Made by a program: the position numbers and the translations under genes | The notes under the pieces: generated by a model | Told to the model about the DNA's origin: nothing | What the model saw: only the letters and a program-made list of their open reading frames with translations | Databases searched by the model: none | DNA from: Brevinema andersonii | Lineage (GTDB): Bacteria; Spirochaetota; DYKD01 | Assembly: GCA_020722765.1 (NCBI GenBank) | Contig: DYKD01000007.1 | Coordinates: 1-64,000, forward strand | DNA length: 64,000 bases | Direction: 5' to 3' | In this document: one piece after another, positions 37,622-48,236 of the stretch | Position numbering within the stretch: position 1 is the first letter of the stretch | Layout: each line of letters opens with the position of its first letter

Positions 37622-38710
37622 TTAAAGAGCTTTAACCAAAAGACCTTTTACAACTATCAATCCAGGGGAGGTTTTTACTTTTTCAAGGTTGACTTCCCCT
37701 AGATCGATCATTACACCCGGATATTTTGTCTTAAGATTTGTGAAAAAAATCCCCATACTTGTTGCAAAAGAACTGTCAATAACCGATGAATCAGGAATGA
37801 GGAATACAAGTTTGGAGTCTTTAGTGATCGGTTTAATCCGGGAAACTGAGTTGATCGTATCAATAATTCTTTTCTGTACGACTGGGGCTGTTGATTGCGT
37901 TACTGCACCTTCGACATTTACATAACTTCCAAAATATTTTGTTTTTTCTTCTTCAGTAATATCCTTGATTTCACCGTTACAGACAATCTTTTCACCAGTA
38001 GGTCTACAGATGATTCGGGCAGGTTCCAGGTTTTCAGTCAGGATTTTTGATGCATTTTTTTGCATGTTGTCCTGTTTTATCTTGCTGAGCCGGCTATCAA
38101 TAGTAGCGATCAGTGTTTCAAGTTTTTTAAGTTCTGCATGGATGTTCTGACCTTCCTGGTAAGTGAGTGTGTGCAGATTGATGAATTGTTTTGCCTTTTC
38201 TGGGTTTTTGGCGATATTATTGATAAAGATATTTGCTCGCTCATCATGGGTCTTTAACCCTTCGAAAAGCAAAGCTGGATTTTTGATGGCTTCTTCCTTG
38301 AATTTTGTCTCATTTGGATCAAGTAACAGTATCAAGTTAATGGTCTGTTTTTCATGGGAGGGAGTATGAGCCAAGATGCAAAAAGAGATAAGAAAGGTAT
38401 TGAAAATTTTTAGTTGATCAGGATCAATCTCTTGAGGCAATCCTAGGTCTGCACGGTAATCCATGACCATAAGGTAGGGCATCCCATTTTTCATGATGAA
38501 ATTGCCGAAATGCTTCCTTAGATTGACTGTGTTCTTATTTGAATGGATGTCTTTTTTGACTTCATCAAAGTCATTCAAGAGAGTTGACTCGTTCTCCAGT
38601 TCCTTTTTTCGTGTAGTAAGGAATCCCTTGATAATCTGGGCTACAGGTCTGTTTTTTAGAAGAATGATACTTTTCTTGTACATGGAACCTCTTGCTTCTA
38701 CATAACCCAT
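37622..38710 (-). CDS. uncharacterised protein
   Basis: ORF-track start 38815 lies inside/upstream of the predicted promoter; likely start at MGYVEARGS (38710) or MYKKSII (38683); no family I can recognise with confidence. Confidence 0.65.
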   Translation of the reverse strand: MGYVEARGSMYKKSIILLKNRPVAQIIKGFLTTRKKELENESTLLNDFDEVKKDIHSNKNTVNLRKHFGNFIMKNGMPYLMVMDYRADLGLPQEIDPDQLKIFNTFLISFCILAHTPSHEKQTINLILLLDPNETKFKEEAIKNPALLFEGLKTHDERANIFINNIAKNPEKAKQFINLHTLTYQEGQNIHAELKKLETLIATIDSRLSKIKQDNMQKNASKILTENLEPARIICRPTGEKIVCNGEIKDITEEEKTKYFGSYVNVEGAVTQSTAPVVQKRIIDTINSVSRIKPITKDSKLVFLIPDSSVIDSSFATSMGIFFTNLKTKYPGVMIDLGEVNLEKVKTSPGLIVVKGLLVKAL

Positions 38711-38786
38711 GTTTGTTCTTTTATCTGATTTCTTCCCATGAGACTGTGAAGTTTGTCTCATGATATGGTGAAATGAATACGTTTGA

Positions 38787-38815
38787 AGTATAATTTTTTT
38801 TGTTTGAATTGTCAA
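38787..38815 (-). promoter_or_regulatory. sigma70-type promoter for the uncharacterised minus-strand gene
   Basis: minus strand TTGACA (38815-38810), 17-bp spacer, TATACT (38792-38787). Confidence 0.7.
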
Positions 38816-38843
38816 TATTCGATATAAACATATCTTTTATGGT

Positions 38844-38872
38844 TTGACAAAAAAATGATAAAATCGTATAAT
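38844..38872 (+). promoter_or_regulatory. perfect consensus sigma70 promoter
   Basis: TTGACA (38844-38849), 17-bp spacer, TATAAT (38867-38872). Confidence 0.8.
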
Positions 38873-38933
38873 ATAAGTCAATGTTTGTTAAATAACTTAA
38901 CATGAGATTAGTGTTAGTGGGAAAGGTGCTGAT

Positions 38934-39863
38934 ATGCCAAGTATAAGTGATGACAAGAAATTACTCAGTATAGTCAAAAGATTGAAGATTATCATGTCTG
39001 AAACCGAGACCTATGGTCGAATTCTTGTCAAAAATTCGGAATTTTCAGGACTTTATCATAATTTTCTCCTAGCTTGCAATAACTGCATGAAACTTATCAA
39101 ATCTTCAGAAGTCAATCATTTGGAGTTAAGAAAACTCGTGGATGGTGAATATAGGAGATTATTAAACATCATGAAAGACCTTTTTTTAAAGGTCGTTCTG
39201 GGGTCTAAAACAGATTATTTTTCATTGGATCAATGGAAACTGAAAAATCCTGTTACACTTTTTTTTGGAAATTATTTCATCCTAAACCAGCATTACAGGC
39301 TTTTAAAAGATATCATTACCCTTTATTTCATCAGTACCTATAAGAATTCTTACAGTCTCGTTGTTGACGAAGCCTCCCCGCTCTTTGATATACAGAATTC
39401 CAGGTTTTTCGAATTTCCAAGTGACTTGGAAGCGACGCGTGATTATACAAAAAAAATCATATCTGAGATAGAATCGTCTGTAGGTTCATTTCCACTTGGT
39501 ATTTTGGAAGAACAGATCGCTGAAATCATCAAGAATGCCATCAAGCATGGCAATCAATGTGATTATCAGAAAAAAATTAAAGTCTGGTTTTCATCTTCCA
39601 AAGAGCTATTTAAGATCATTGTAGAGGATGAAGGAGCGGGCTTTCAATTGTTGGAAAAATGGAATGATTTCAATAGGGAACGTAATGAAGCTCTAAAAAA
39701 AGGTAATATGGAAGAAATGATGAAATATATCCAATACAAGGGACCTCATTCTGATGCTGACGATGGGGGGAACTCGTTATTTGCGGCACTGGAATACTGG
39801 GATTCCGGACTTGTTTATAATGCTAAAAGAAATAAGGTTGCAGCAGTCAAGTATCTATATTGA
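38934..39863 (+). CDS. protein with C-terminal HATPase_c (GHKL, SpoIIAB/RsbW-like) domain and uncharacterised helical N-terminus
   Basis: N-box EEQIAEIIKNAIKHGNQ; G1-like IIVEDEGAGFQ; C-terminal GGNSLFAALEYWDSGLVYNAKRNKVAAVKYLY. Confidence 0.75.
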   Translation: MPSISDDKKLLSIVKRLKIIMSETETYGRILVKNSEFSGLYHNFLLACNNCMKLIKSSEVNHLELRKLVDGEYRRLLNIMKDLFLKVVLGSKTDYFSLDQWKLKNPVTLFFGNYFILNQHYRLLKDIITLYFISTYKNSYSLVVDEASPLFDIQNSRFFEFPSDLEATRDYTKKIISEIESSVGSFPLGILEEQIAEIIKNAIKHGNQCDYQKKIKVWFSSSKELFKIIVEDEGAGFQLLEKWNDFNRERNEALKKGNMEEMMKYIQYKGPHSDADDGGNSLFAALEYWDSGLVYNAKRNKVAAVKYLY

Positions 39864-39973
39864 AATGGTCTGTTTTTTTCTTCGGGAAACCTGTTTTCAA
39901 TCATTTGACTTCTTATCCAGAGTGGGTATATTTTCTTTCGTAAAAATTCATATCTTTTATTTAGGAGTTTTTG

Positions 39974-41407
39974 ATGGAATTCGAAGCTGTCATCGGTCTT
40001 GAAGTACATGTGGAACTGAATACGAAAAGCAAGATTTTTTGCAGTTGTTCGACTGAATTTGGAAAAACTCCCAATTCCAATGTATGCCCCGTCTGTGCAG
40101 GAATGCCGGGAGTCCTTCCTGTTCTGAACGCAGAAGCCCTGAAAAAAGCGATATTAGCCGGATTATCCCTAAATGGTACAATCCCTGAGTTTTCACGATT
40201 TGACAGGAAACAGTATTTTTATCCTGATCTTCCTAAAGGCTATCAGATTTCCCAGCTTGATTATCCTGTTATGAAGGATGGATTTGTCAATATCAATGTG
40301 AACGGGAAAGAGAAAAAAATAAGGATCAATAGGTTGCATATGGAAGAGGATGCTGGCAAACTTGTCCATTTAGAAGATTCCTCAGAAGCAGGAAGCCTTG
40401 TTGATTTGAACAGGGCAGGCGTACCTCTTGTTGAAATTGTCAGTGAACCTGATCTTTCTTCACCAGAGGAGGCGTACCTTTATCTTGTAGAACTCAAAAA
40501 AATAATGAAATACATTGATGTTTCGGATTGCAATATGGAAGAGGGCAGCCTCCGCTGTGATGCCAATGTCTCAGTGCGCCCAAAAGGCGAGACAAAACTT
40601 GGTACAAAAGCGGAAATAAAAAATGTCAATTCATTTAAATTTGTTGAAAAAGCCATTGAATATGAGATCAAACGTCAGGTCAGATTGATCGAAGAAGGTG
40701 GTCGGGTTGTCCAAGAAACACGTCTATATGATTCAGATGAGAATAAGACGTATTCCATGCGTAGCAAGGAAGAAGCGAATGATTATAGGTATTTCCCTGA
40801 ACCAGACCTTGTCCCATTGAAGAATGATAAGGCATTTGTTGATTCCATTCGAAAGAATCTACCGGAACTTCATTATCAAGTCAAGGATAAATTAATCCGG
40901 AAATATGGTCTTTCAGATTATGATGCTGAGTTCATTTCCAACGAAAAACCGTTGGCTGATTATTTCCAGGTTGTTTTGAAACATTATGACCAGCCAAAGA
41001 ATGTTGCAAACTGGTTGATGGGGGATATCTCGAAATATCTCAACGATAACAGGATTGAGTTCGGTTCATTGGGGCTTAACCCTGAATATCTTGCAAAGAT
41101 GTTGAAGATGATTGATTCCAGTCTCATCAGTTCCAAAATCGGGAAAACCCTTCTTGTGGATATGATTATGAGTGGGAAGGATCCTGATGCCCTCGTTAAG
41201 GAAAAGGGGTTAGTTCAGATTTCAGATTCAGGTGAACTTGAAAAAATCATCGATGAGGTGCTTGGAGCTAACACAGAAAATGTTGCTAGTTATAAAGCCG
41301 GGAAAACAGGGCTCCTTGGAAGCTTTGTAGGACAGGTCATGAAAAAAACACAAGGGAAAGCGAATCCAAAACTTGTCAATGAAATCCTCTTGAAGAAGCT
41401 CTCCTGA
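39974..41407 (+). CDS. gatB: aspartyl/glutamyl-tRNA amidotransferase subunit B
   Basis: MEFEAVIGLEVHVELNTKSKIFCSCSTEFG; PLVEIVSEPDL; EGSLRCDANVSV; YRYFPEPDLVP. Confidence 0.95.
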   Translation: MEFEAVIGLEVHVELNTKSKIFCSCSTEFGKTPNSNVCPVCAGMPGVLPVLNAEALKKAILAGLSLNGTIPEFSRFDRKQYFYPDLPKGYQISQLDYPVMKDGFVNINVNGKEKKIRINRLHMEEDAGKLVHLEDSSEAGSLVDLNRAGVPLVEIVSEPDLSSPEEAYLYLVELKKIMKYIDVSDCNMEEGSLRCDANVSVRPKGETKLGTKAEIKNVNSFKFVEKAIEYEIKRQVRLIEEGGRVVQETRLYDSDENKTYSMRSKEEANDYRYFPEPDLVPLKNDKAFVDSIRKNLPELHYQVKDKLIRKYGLSDYDAEFISNEKPLADYFQVVLKHYDQPKNVANWLMGDISKYLNDNRIEFGSLGLNPEYLAKMLKMIDSSLISSKIGKTLLVDMIMSGKDPDALVKEKGLVQISDSGELEKIIDEVLGANTENVASYKAGKTGLLGSFVGQVMKKTQGKANPKLVNEILLKKLS

Positions 41408-41408
41408 T

Positions 41409-44400
41409 ATGGACGTTTTCAAGGATTTCGTACATCTTCATGTTCATTCCGCATTCAGTCTGCTGGATGGTATGATTACGCCAGCTCGACTTGCCAAACG
41501 CGCTCGTGAATTGGGAATGAGTTCCATCGCCTTGACTGATCATGGGAACATGTTCGGAATCCTTGAATTTTACAATGAATGCAAGAAACCCAAAGATAAG
41601 GATGCAAAACCGATTAAGCCTATCTTAGGTTGTGAAGTTTATATTGCACCAGTTGATAGAACCATAAAAAAATCCGGTGTTGGCGATGATGATGAGAATT
41701 ATTATCATTTGATCCTGTTGGCTAAGGATCTCACTGGATATAGAAATCTTCTTAAAATCGTCTCTGATGCATGGTTGGTTGGAAAGTATTATAAACCGCG
41801 TACAGATAAATCTGTTCTAAGGCAGTATAGTGAAGGGATTATTGCGCTTTCCAGTTGCCTTGGAGGTGAAATCCCTTCTCTTCTTAAAAAGAATGACGTT
41901 GTCGGAGCTGAAAAAGCCGCTTATGAGTATTTTGAGATTTTTAAAGGGGATTTCTATCTTGAAATGCAGAATAACAGTATTCCAGAACAATGGCCTGTAA
42001 ACCGAGGTCTGGCTGATATTGGACGAAAACTGGGTATTCCTCTTGTAGCTACAAATGATATCCATTTTTTAAACAAAGAAGATTCTGAAGCACATAGAAT
42101 TCTACTAGGGGTGGGCACAAAAAAGACTGTTTCTGAGATGGATGCTGGTAAAGGCATGAAACTTCCAGCGGAAGTCTATTTTACAACACAGGAAGAGATG
42201 TGTGAGGCTTTCAAGGATTATCCTGACGCCATTATGAATACAAAAAAAATAGCAGATATGTGCAATGTTGACATTGACATGAAAACACTGCATTTCCCAA
42301 AATTTCCTGTTCCTGATGGATATACTCTCGAATCCTTTTTTGAAGAAAGGATTTGGGAAGGACTTAAAGAGCGGTTCACCGAAATCACTCCTGCAATCAA
42401 GGAACGTACAGATTTTGAGATAAAGACCATTAAGGATATGAAGTTTCCCGGGTATTTTCTTATAGTATGGGATTTTATCAAATATGCAAAGGAACATGGT
42501 ATCCCTGTCGGCCCAGGACGTGGTTCTGCGGCTGGGAGCATTGTTTCGTATGCCTTGCGTATTACAGATGTCGATCCGTTGAAACATGACCTGCTGTTTG
42601 AACGGTTTCTTAATCCTGCACGTTTAAGCATGCCTGATATAGATATTGATTTTGCGGATGACCGCCGTGAAGAGGTCGTTCAATATGTCCGTCAGAAATA
42701 TGGTGATAAGAACGTCTCTCAAATCGCTGCTATTGGATATATAGGTGCAAAAACAGCGATTCGTGATATTGCACGCGTCCTTGAAATTCCTCTTTCAGAA
42801 GCGAATATGATTGCGAAACTTATTCCCGGTGAGCTTGATATGACTTTGGATAAGGCTTTTAAAGATGTGCCTGAACTCGCACAGATAGAAAGGTCTAATC
42901 CTATGTATGCCAAATTGTTCTCTATTGCAAAAAAACTGGAAGGGATTCCCAGACAGGCTTCCAAACATCCTGCTGGTGTTGTTATTGCAGATACGGAAAT
43001 TTCCAATTATGTACCTCTTTTTATGGATAAAGATGACAATGTCGTTTCTCAGCTTGACAAGGACTGGGTGGAAAAAGTTGGGCTAATCAAGATGGACTTC
43101 CTTGGTTTGCGTACATTAAGTGTCATCCGTGATGCCCTTGAAGAAATTGAAAAACATGAAGGAATCAAAATCGATATAAATCATTTGGATATAAATGATA
43201 AGAAAGTATACTCTTTGCTACAAAAAGGGTATACCATTGGTGTGTTTCAAATGGAAAAATCCGGTTTCACAAAGGTTCTTATCAACCTTAAACCTACAGA
43301 ATTCGAAGATATCATAGCTTTGCTTGCCCTCTATCGTCCAGGACCTCTCAATTCAGGCATGGTCGATTCATTTATAAAAAGGAAGCATAAAAAAGAGGAA
43401 GTGGATTATCAGCATCCAAACCTGAAAGGGATTCTGAAAGAGACCTATGGTGTCATTGTTTATCAGGAACAGGTCATGCAAATCACTCAAGTCATGAGCG
43501 GGTTTGATCTGGCACAAGCTGACAATATCCGCAGGGTTATAAGCAAGAAAAAAGCTGAGGACATGGCTCAGGCCCGTAAGCAACTGCTTGAAGGTGCGCA
43601 AAAAAAAGGATTTGATGTAAATGTTGCTGATAAGATCATTTCCAATATTGAAAAATTCGCAGAATATGGATTTAACAAGTCTCATTCTGCGGCGTATGCC
43701 TATGTTGCATATCAGACAGCTTGGTTAAAAACCTATTATCCAGTGGAATTTATTGCAGCACTTCTGACCAATGAAATGGGCGATACTGTAAAAGTCATTC
43801 AAGTCATGAATGAATGCAAGCTTTTGAAAATTAAAGTTCTTCGTCCAGACATCAATCATGGAGCAGCTCATTTTACTGTACAGAAAGATGAGAACGGGAA
43901 CAAAGTCATAGCATTCTGTCTTGCGGCTATAAAAGGTGTAGGAGAGAAAGCTGTTGAAAATATTGTCCATGAACGTGAAACGAACGGTCTCTTCAAGAGT
44001 CTTGTTGATTTTTGTAAAAGGGTAGATCTCAGGTTGGTCAATAAGAAAGTGATAGAAACTCTTATAAAAGCGGGTGTTTTTGACAGCATTGAACAAAATC
44101 GAAATAGGGCTTTCAAGAATTTGGAAGAGATCATCGTTTTTGTACAAAAAATCAAGGAGCAGGAGAGTGTTGGACAGAACAGTCTGTTCGGTGATTCTGA
44201 TAATACCACCCATTTCCATTACAAGGAAATAGGTGATTGGGAAAACCATGAAAAGATTGCCTATGAGAAGGAAGTCCTTGGATTTTATGTATCAAGCCAT
44301 CCTTTGGATAATTTCAAGGAACAATTAGAACATTTCCAAGCCGGGTCAACATTGGACATACGTGATGCAGATGTGCCAGAAGGTGCAAAAATCCGTCTGG

Positions 44401-44936
44401 TTGGGTTGATTGCTGATTTGAGGGAAGATACGATCCATGCAAGAAATAACAGGACTTATTCGAAGATAACTATCAAATTGGAAGATTATGATGGGATTGT
44501 CAATGTGGAACTGTTTGACAAGACAGCCGATAAATATAGATCTCTTCTTAAAATGAACCAGCTTATATATATAGAAGGTATGAAAAAGACATTCAATGAC
44601 AATTCGTATGTCTCTTGCTCCAAACTTCTTACTGGGGACAAGCTGAATCAAAATGCCATCAATGAGATGCATGTCAAGATTGAAGTGATTGGACTTGATG
44701 AAGAACTGTTGTCCCAGTTGAAAGCTAAAATAGAAGAGCATAAAGGTAAGGTTCAGGTTATACTTCATTTTGTGAAACCTGATACAGAAGGCCGGATGAG
44801 CATTCAGAATGACAAGGAAATTGGTGTGCTTCGGATATCTGACAAGTTGAAATGCGCTCCTACAACAGAATTAAGGCATTTTCTAACACATCAATTTGGG
44901 GAAAACTGCTATTGGTTTGATTACCAAATTTCATGA
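41409..44936 (+). CDS. dnaE: DNA polymerase III subunit alpha
   Basis: PHP N-term FVHLHVHSAFSLLDGM; GPGRGSAAGSIVSYAL; PDIDIDFADDRREEVVQYV; C-terminal OB-fold. Confidence 0.96.
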   Translation: MDVFKDFVHLHVHSAFSLLDGMITPARLAKRARELGMSSIALTDHGNMFGILEFYNECKKPKDKDAKPIKPILGCEVYIAPVDRTIKKSGVGDDDENYYHLILLAKDLTGYRNLLKIVSDAWLVGKYYKPRTDKSVLRQYSEGIIALSSCLGGEIPSLLKKNDVVGAEKAAYEYFEIFKGDFYLEMQNNSIPEQWPVNRGLADIGRKLGIPLVATNDIHFLNKEDSEAHRILLGVGTKKTVSEMDAGKGMKLPAEVYFTTQEEMCEAFKDYPDAIMNTKKIADMCNVDIDMKTLHFPKFPVPDGYTLESFFEERIWEGLKERFTEITPAIKERTDFEIKTIKDMKFPGYFLIVWDFIKYAKEHGIPVGPGRGSAAGSIVSYALRITDVDPLKHDLLFERFLNPARLSMPDIDIDFADDRREEVVQYVRQKYGDKNVSQIAAIGYIGAKTAIRDIARVLEIPLSEANMIAKLIPGELDMTLDKAFKDVPELAQIERSNPMYAKLFSIAKKLEGIPRQASKHPAGVVIADTEISNYVPLFMDKDDNVVSQLDKDWVEKVGLIKMDFLGLRTLSVIRDALEEIEKHEGIKIDINHLDINDKKVYSLLQKGYTIGVFQMEKSGFTKVLINLKPTEFEDIIALLALYRPGPLNSGMVDSFIKRKHKKEEVDYQHPNLKGILKETYGVIVYQEQVMQITQVMSGFDLAQADNIRRVISKKKAEDMAQARKQLLEGAQKKGFDVNVADKIISNIEKFAEYGFNKSHSAAYAYVAYQTAWLKTYYPVEFIAALLTNEMGDTVKVIQVMNECKLLKIKVLRPDINHGAAHFTVQKDENGNKVIAFCLAAIKGVGEKAVENIVHERETNGLFKSLVDFCKRVDLRLVNKKVIETLIKAGVFDSIEQNRNRAFKNLEEIIVFVQKIKEQESVGQNSLFGDSDNTTHFHYKEIGDWENHEKIAYEKEVLGFYVSSHPLDNFKEQLEHFQAGSTLDIRDADVPEGAKIRLVGLIADLREDTIHARNNRTYSKITIKLEDYDGIVNVELFDKTADKYRSLLKMNQLIYIEGMKKTFNDNSYVSCSKLLTGDKLNQNAINEMHVKIEVIGLDEELLSQLKAKIEEHKGKVQVILHFVKPDTEGRMSIQNDKEIGVLRISDKLKCAPTTELRHFLTHQFGENCYWFDYQIS

Positions 44937-45051
44937 TTTTTTACGTATAGGGATCTTTCTGCGTATTTTTTATTGGGTCTTATATAAACCAAGTTTTCAT
45001 CATCACATTTTACAGATTTCATTCTTTCCTTAATTCTTGTTTTGAAGTGCT

Positions 45052-45789
45052 CTATGCGAAGTAATGTACCATATTTTTGAAAAAAAGGTCTCCTGCAGCG
45101 ATGATGCCCTCCTCTTTCTTTTTGGTGTTCTGTCCTGTGAGGCAGTTCCGTTCAGGATGTGGCATCATCCCCATAATATGACCTGTAGGATCTGTAATGC
45201 CCGCAATAGAACGTAGGGAACCGTTAGGATTGTCAACATAAGTCGCTAAGATTTGCCCGTTTTGTTCAAGTCTGTCCAGAAGCGTTTTGTCAGCATAAAA
45301 TTTCCCTTCTGCATGTGCAATGGGAAGTTCAATCTCTTCAGACATCCCTTTTGTGAATATCGTGTTCCTGTTTATTTTCAGCTTGTTCCATTGGCAAATG
45401 AATCTGCCTGAATCATTGTTCATCAGAGTGGCAGTCTGTTCCTTGTAATTATTGTCAAGACCCGGTAATAATCCGGTTTTTACCAGAATCTGGAATCCAT
45501 TACAAATCCCTATGATCAGTTTTTTATCCTTAATAAACCGTAGAATCTGGTCTTGGAAATGGGCATGGATAAGTCCAGCTATGATTTTTCCTGCTGAAAT
45601 ATAATCACCATACGAGAATCCACCAGGAAAAGCGAGAATCTGGAATTTCTTCAGGATTTGAGGATTGGCAATCACTTTGTTTATATGGATTTTTTCTGTC
45701 AATGCTCCATGTTTCTTGAATGCGAAGTCTGTTTCAAAATCACAGTTTGTACCTGCTGTTCTGAGAATCAATACCTTTGGTTTCGTCAT
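45052..45789 (-). CDS. purQ: phosphoribosylformylglycinamidine synthase, glutaminase subunit
   Basis: FPGGFSYGDYISAGKI; IGICNGFQILVKTGLLPG; IAHAEGKF; MGMMPHPERN. Confidence 0.94.
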   Translation of the reverse strand: MTKPKVLILRTAGTNCDFETDFAFKKHGALTEKIHINKVIANPQILKKFQILAFPGGFSYGDYISAGKIIAGLIHAHFQDQILRFIKDKKLIIGICNGFQILVKTGLLPGLDNNYKEQTATLMNNDSGRFICQWNKLKINRNTIFTKGMSEEIELPIAHAEGKFYADKTLLDRLEQNGQILATYVDNPNGSLRSIAGITDPTGHIMGMMPHPERNCLTGQNTKKKEEGIIAAGDLFFKNMVHYFA

Positions 45790-45809
45790 GTTTTTCCTCT
45801 GTAAAAATC

Positions 45810-48236
45810 TTAGATGATTTCCTTTGTCCAGGCTTTTTTCAAATCAGAAATATTCTCATTCAGTATGATGGTCCCTTCTAATCCTTCCACAACCAGTTTC
45901 CCGCTGTTGTCAGTTGAACCAATGGCTGCGCAAGGAGACCCTTTCATGGTATTTTCAAATGCGGCCCTGTTGACAGGTTTTACTTCTACTACGAAACGAG
46001 AATTGGATTCTGAGAATAGGATTTGCCAATCCTGTTTTATAGACTTTTCTGTTGGTACTGCACGAAGATTGACTTTTACACCGCGTTCGCCTGAAAAAGC
46101 CATTTCTGCGATAGTTCCAGCCAGACCATTCTCAGAACAGTCATGAGCACTTTCAACCAGATTCCCTTTTATGGCTGTATAAAATGATTCGTATGATTTA
46201 AGTGCTTGTTCAAATTCAACACTAGGTACGATACCATCATCCTTTTTTATATTCCTATAAAACGCACTTCCACCTAGCTCATTTTTTGTTAATCCAACCA
46301 CATAAACAAGATTCCCATTCCCTTTGAAATAGGCTTGAGTCAAGCAATCGGAGTCTGTTACAGAAATGGCAGAAATGAGCAGGGTAGGTGGAATGGAAAT
46401 GACCTTGTTCCCAATAGCAAATTCATTATAAAAACTGTCTTTTCCAGAAATGAAAGGGAGGCTATAGGCAACGGCGGCATCATAACATCCTTGCGCAGCC
46501 ATGACGAGGGATGCGAGTTGCTCGTCCCGTGTCGGATTCCCCCAGCAGAAATTATCTAGAATGGCAGTGTGCTTTGGATTTCCTCCAGAAACAACAATTT
46601 GTCTGAACGCTTCATCTATGACAGATAAGGCCATCTTATAGGGGTTTTTCAAACCATAATAAACATTGATCCCATTTGAGACAAGTACAGTCTTTTCTGG
46701 TTTGTCTAAAAATGGGGTGACTGCGGCTGCATCTCCTGGTCCATCATTCTTTACACCCTGTAATGGTTTTAAAAATGTTCCACCACCAACTTCATGGTCA
46801 TACTGACGGATTATGGATTCTTTGCTAGCACTGTTTGGTTCGGAGAGAAGTTCTTTCAAGACAATCCCATAATCAACACTCTTTGTGAGAGGTGATTCTT
46901 TTTCAATTTCAGGTCTGTAATCGACCTTTGCATGGCGTTTGGGAACTCCCTCATGCAAGAATTTCATATCCATATCGCCAATAAGCTCTTTCTTATAATA
47001 AAGACGCAATCTTTTCAGTTTTGTTGTCTTTCCGATGACAGTGGCTTCTACATCTTCGGAAGCGCAAAGTTTCAGGAATTTTGCTGTTTTTTTCGGAGAA
47101 ACAATGAACACCATCCGTTCCTGTGATTCCGAGAGGAAGATTTCCCAGGGTTTCAATCCTGCATATTTCAGAGGAGCCTTGTCCAGGAAAATATCAGCGC
47201 CTGTAGCTTTTGCTATCTCTCCTGCTGCTGACGAGAATCCTCCTGCACCACAATCTGTCACATTGATATAAAGATCCTTATCTCTCGCTTTCAGCATTAT
47301 GTCCAATGTCCGTTTTTCTTCGATAGGATTCCCTATCTGTACTGCTTGTGAGGAAACAGTCTCGGATTCTGTTGTAAGTTCAGCTGAGGAGAATGTTGCA
47401 CCATGGATGCCATCGCGTCCTGTACGACCACCGACACTGATGATGTCATATCCTCCTTTGGTTATCTTATCGATCTTGTTGTTTGGAATCATTCCTGCGG
47501 TACCGCAATAGACAAGCGGATTCCCAAGGTAGTTTTCATGGAAATTGACAGAACCGTTCACTGTGGGGATGCCCATGCGGTTGCCATAATCCCTGACACC
47601 TGCAACAACACCTTTCAGGATGCGTTTTGGATGCAGGATGCCTTGTGGAACTTCGGAGTGAGGAAGGTCAGGATAAGCGAAACAGAAGATATCTGTATTG
47701 AAAAGCGGTTTTGCTCCAAGACCACAGCCAAGTATATCGCGGATGACTCCACCAATCCCAGTATTGGCACCACCGTATGGATCAAGAGCAGAGGGGTGAT
47801 TGTGAGTCTCAACTTTGAACGCAACAGAATGGGTCTTGTCAAATTTGATGATACCTGCATTGTCTACAAAAACAGAAAGGCAGATATCCTTTTTCCCCAT
47901 CTTTTTTCGTACTGTCTCTGTCGCTTTTCTGATTGTATCCTTGAAAAGATTCTTGTAAATCCGCTTTTCACCCTGTATGGTCATCTCAACGCTGCTTGTA
48001 AAGACCTTATGTTTGCAATGTTCAGACCAGGTCTGTGCGATTGTCTCAAGTTCGATGTCTGTAGGCTCACGTTTCAGTTTCTTGAAATGAGCTTGGACCG
48101 CTGTCATTTCTTCCATATTTAAGGAGAGAGTCATTGCTTTGCTGAGGGTAAGCAGTTCCTTGTCTGAAAGTCCGCTCAGTCTTATTATTTTTACATCAGG
48201 GTTTTTTATTAGCATGTTTTTTCCTTTTTTGCTCAT
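45810..48236 (-). CDS. purL: phosphoribosylformylglycinamidine synthase subunit PurL
   Basis: TWSEHCKHKVF; KVETHNHPSALDPYGGANTGIGGVIRD; CSENGLAGTIAEMAFSG. Confidence 0.95.
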   Translation of the reverse strand: MSKKGKNMLIKNPDVKIIRLSGLSDKELLTLSKAMTLSLNMEEMTAVQAHFKKLKREPTDIELETIAQTWSEHCKHKVFTSSVEMTIQGEKRIYKNLFKDTIRKATETVRKKMGKKDICLSVFVDNAGIIKFDKTHSVAFKVETHNHPSALDPYGGANTGIGGVIRDILGCGLGAKPLFNTDIFCFAYPDLPHSEVPQGILHPKRILKGVVAGVRDYGNRMGIPTVNGSVNFHENYLGNPLVYCGTAGMIPNNKIDKITKGGYDIISVGGRTGRDGIHGATFSSAELTTESETVSSQAVQIGNPIEEKRTLDIMLKARDKDLYINVTDCGAGGFSSAAGEIAKATGADIFLDKAPLKYAGLKPWEIFLSESQERMVFIVSPKKTAKFLKLCASEDVEATVIGKTTKLKRLRLYYKKELIGDMDMKFLHEGVPKRHAKVDYRPEIEKESPLTKSVDYGIVLKELLSEPNSASKESIIRQYDHEVGGGTFLKPLQGVKNDGPGDAAAVTPFLDKPEKTVLVSNGINVYYGLKNPYKMALSVIDEAFRQIVVSGGNPKHTAILDNFCWGNPTRDEQLASLVMAAQGCYDAAVAYSLPFISGKDSFYNEFAIGNKVISIPPTLLISAISVTDSDCLTQAYFKGNGNLVYVVGLTKNELGGSAFYRNIKKDDGIVPSVEFEQALKSYESFYTAIKGNLVESAHDCSENGLAGTIAEMAFSGERGVKVNLRAVPTEKSIKQDWQILFSESNSRFVVEVKPVNRAAFENTMKGSPCAAIGSTDNSGKLVVEGLEGTIILNENISDLKKAWTKEII

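Noticed and set aside
42105-42631. Overlapping 160-aa and 137-aa ORFs antisense to dnaE
   Set aside because: Shadow ORFs of DNA polymerase III alpha; no RBS or family similarity.
47403-48122. 239-aa plus-strand ORF antisense to purL
   Set aside because: Lies entirely opposite a confidently assigned purL; no signal or family motif; shadow ORF from codon bias.
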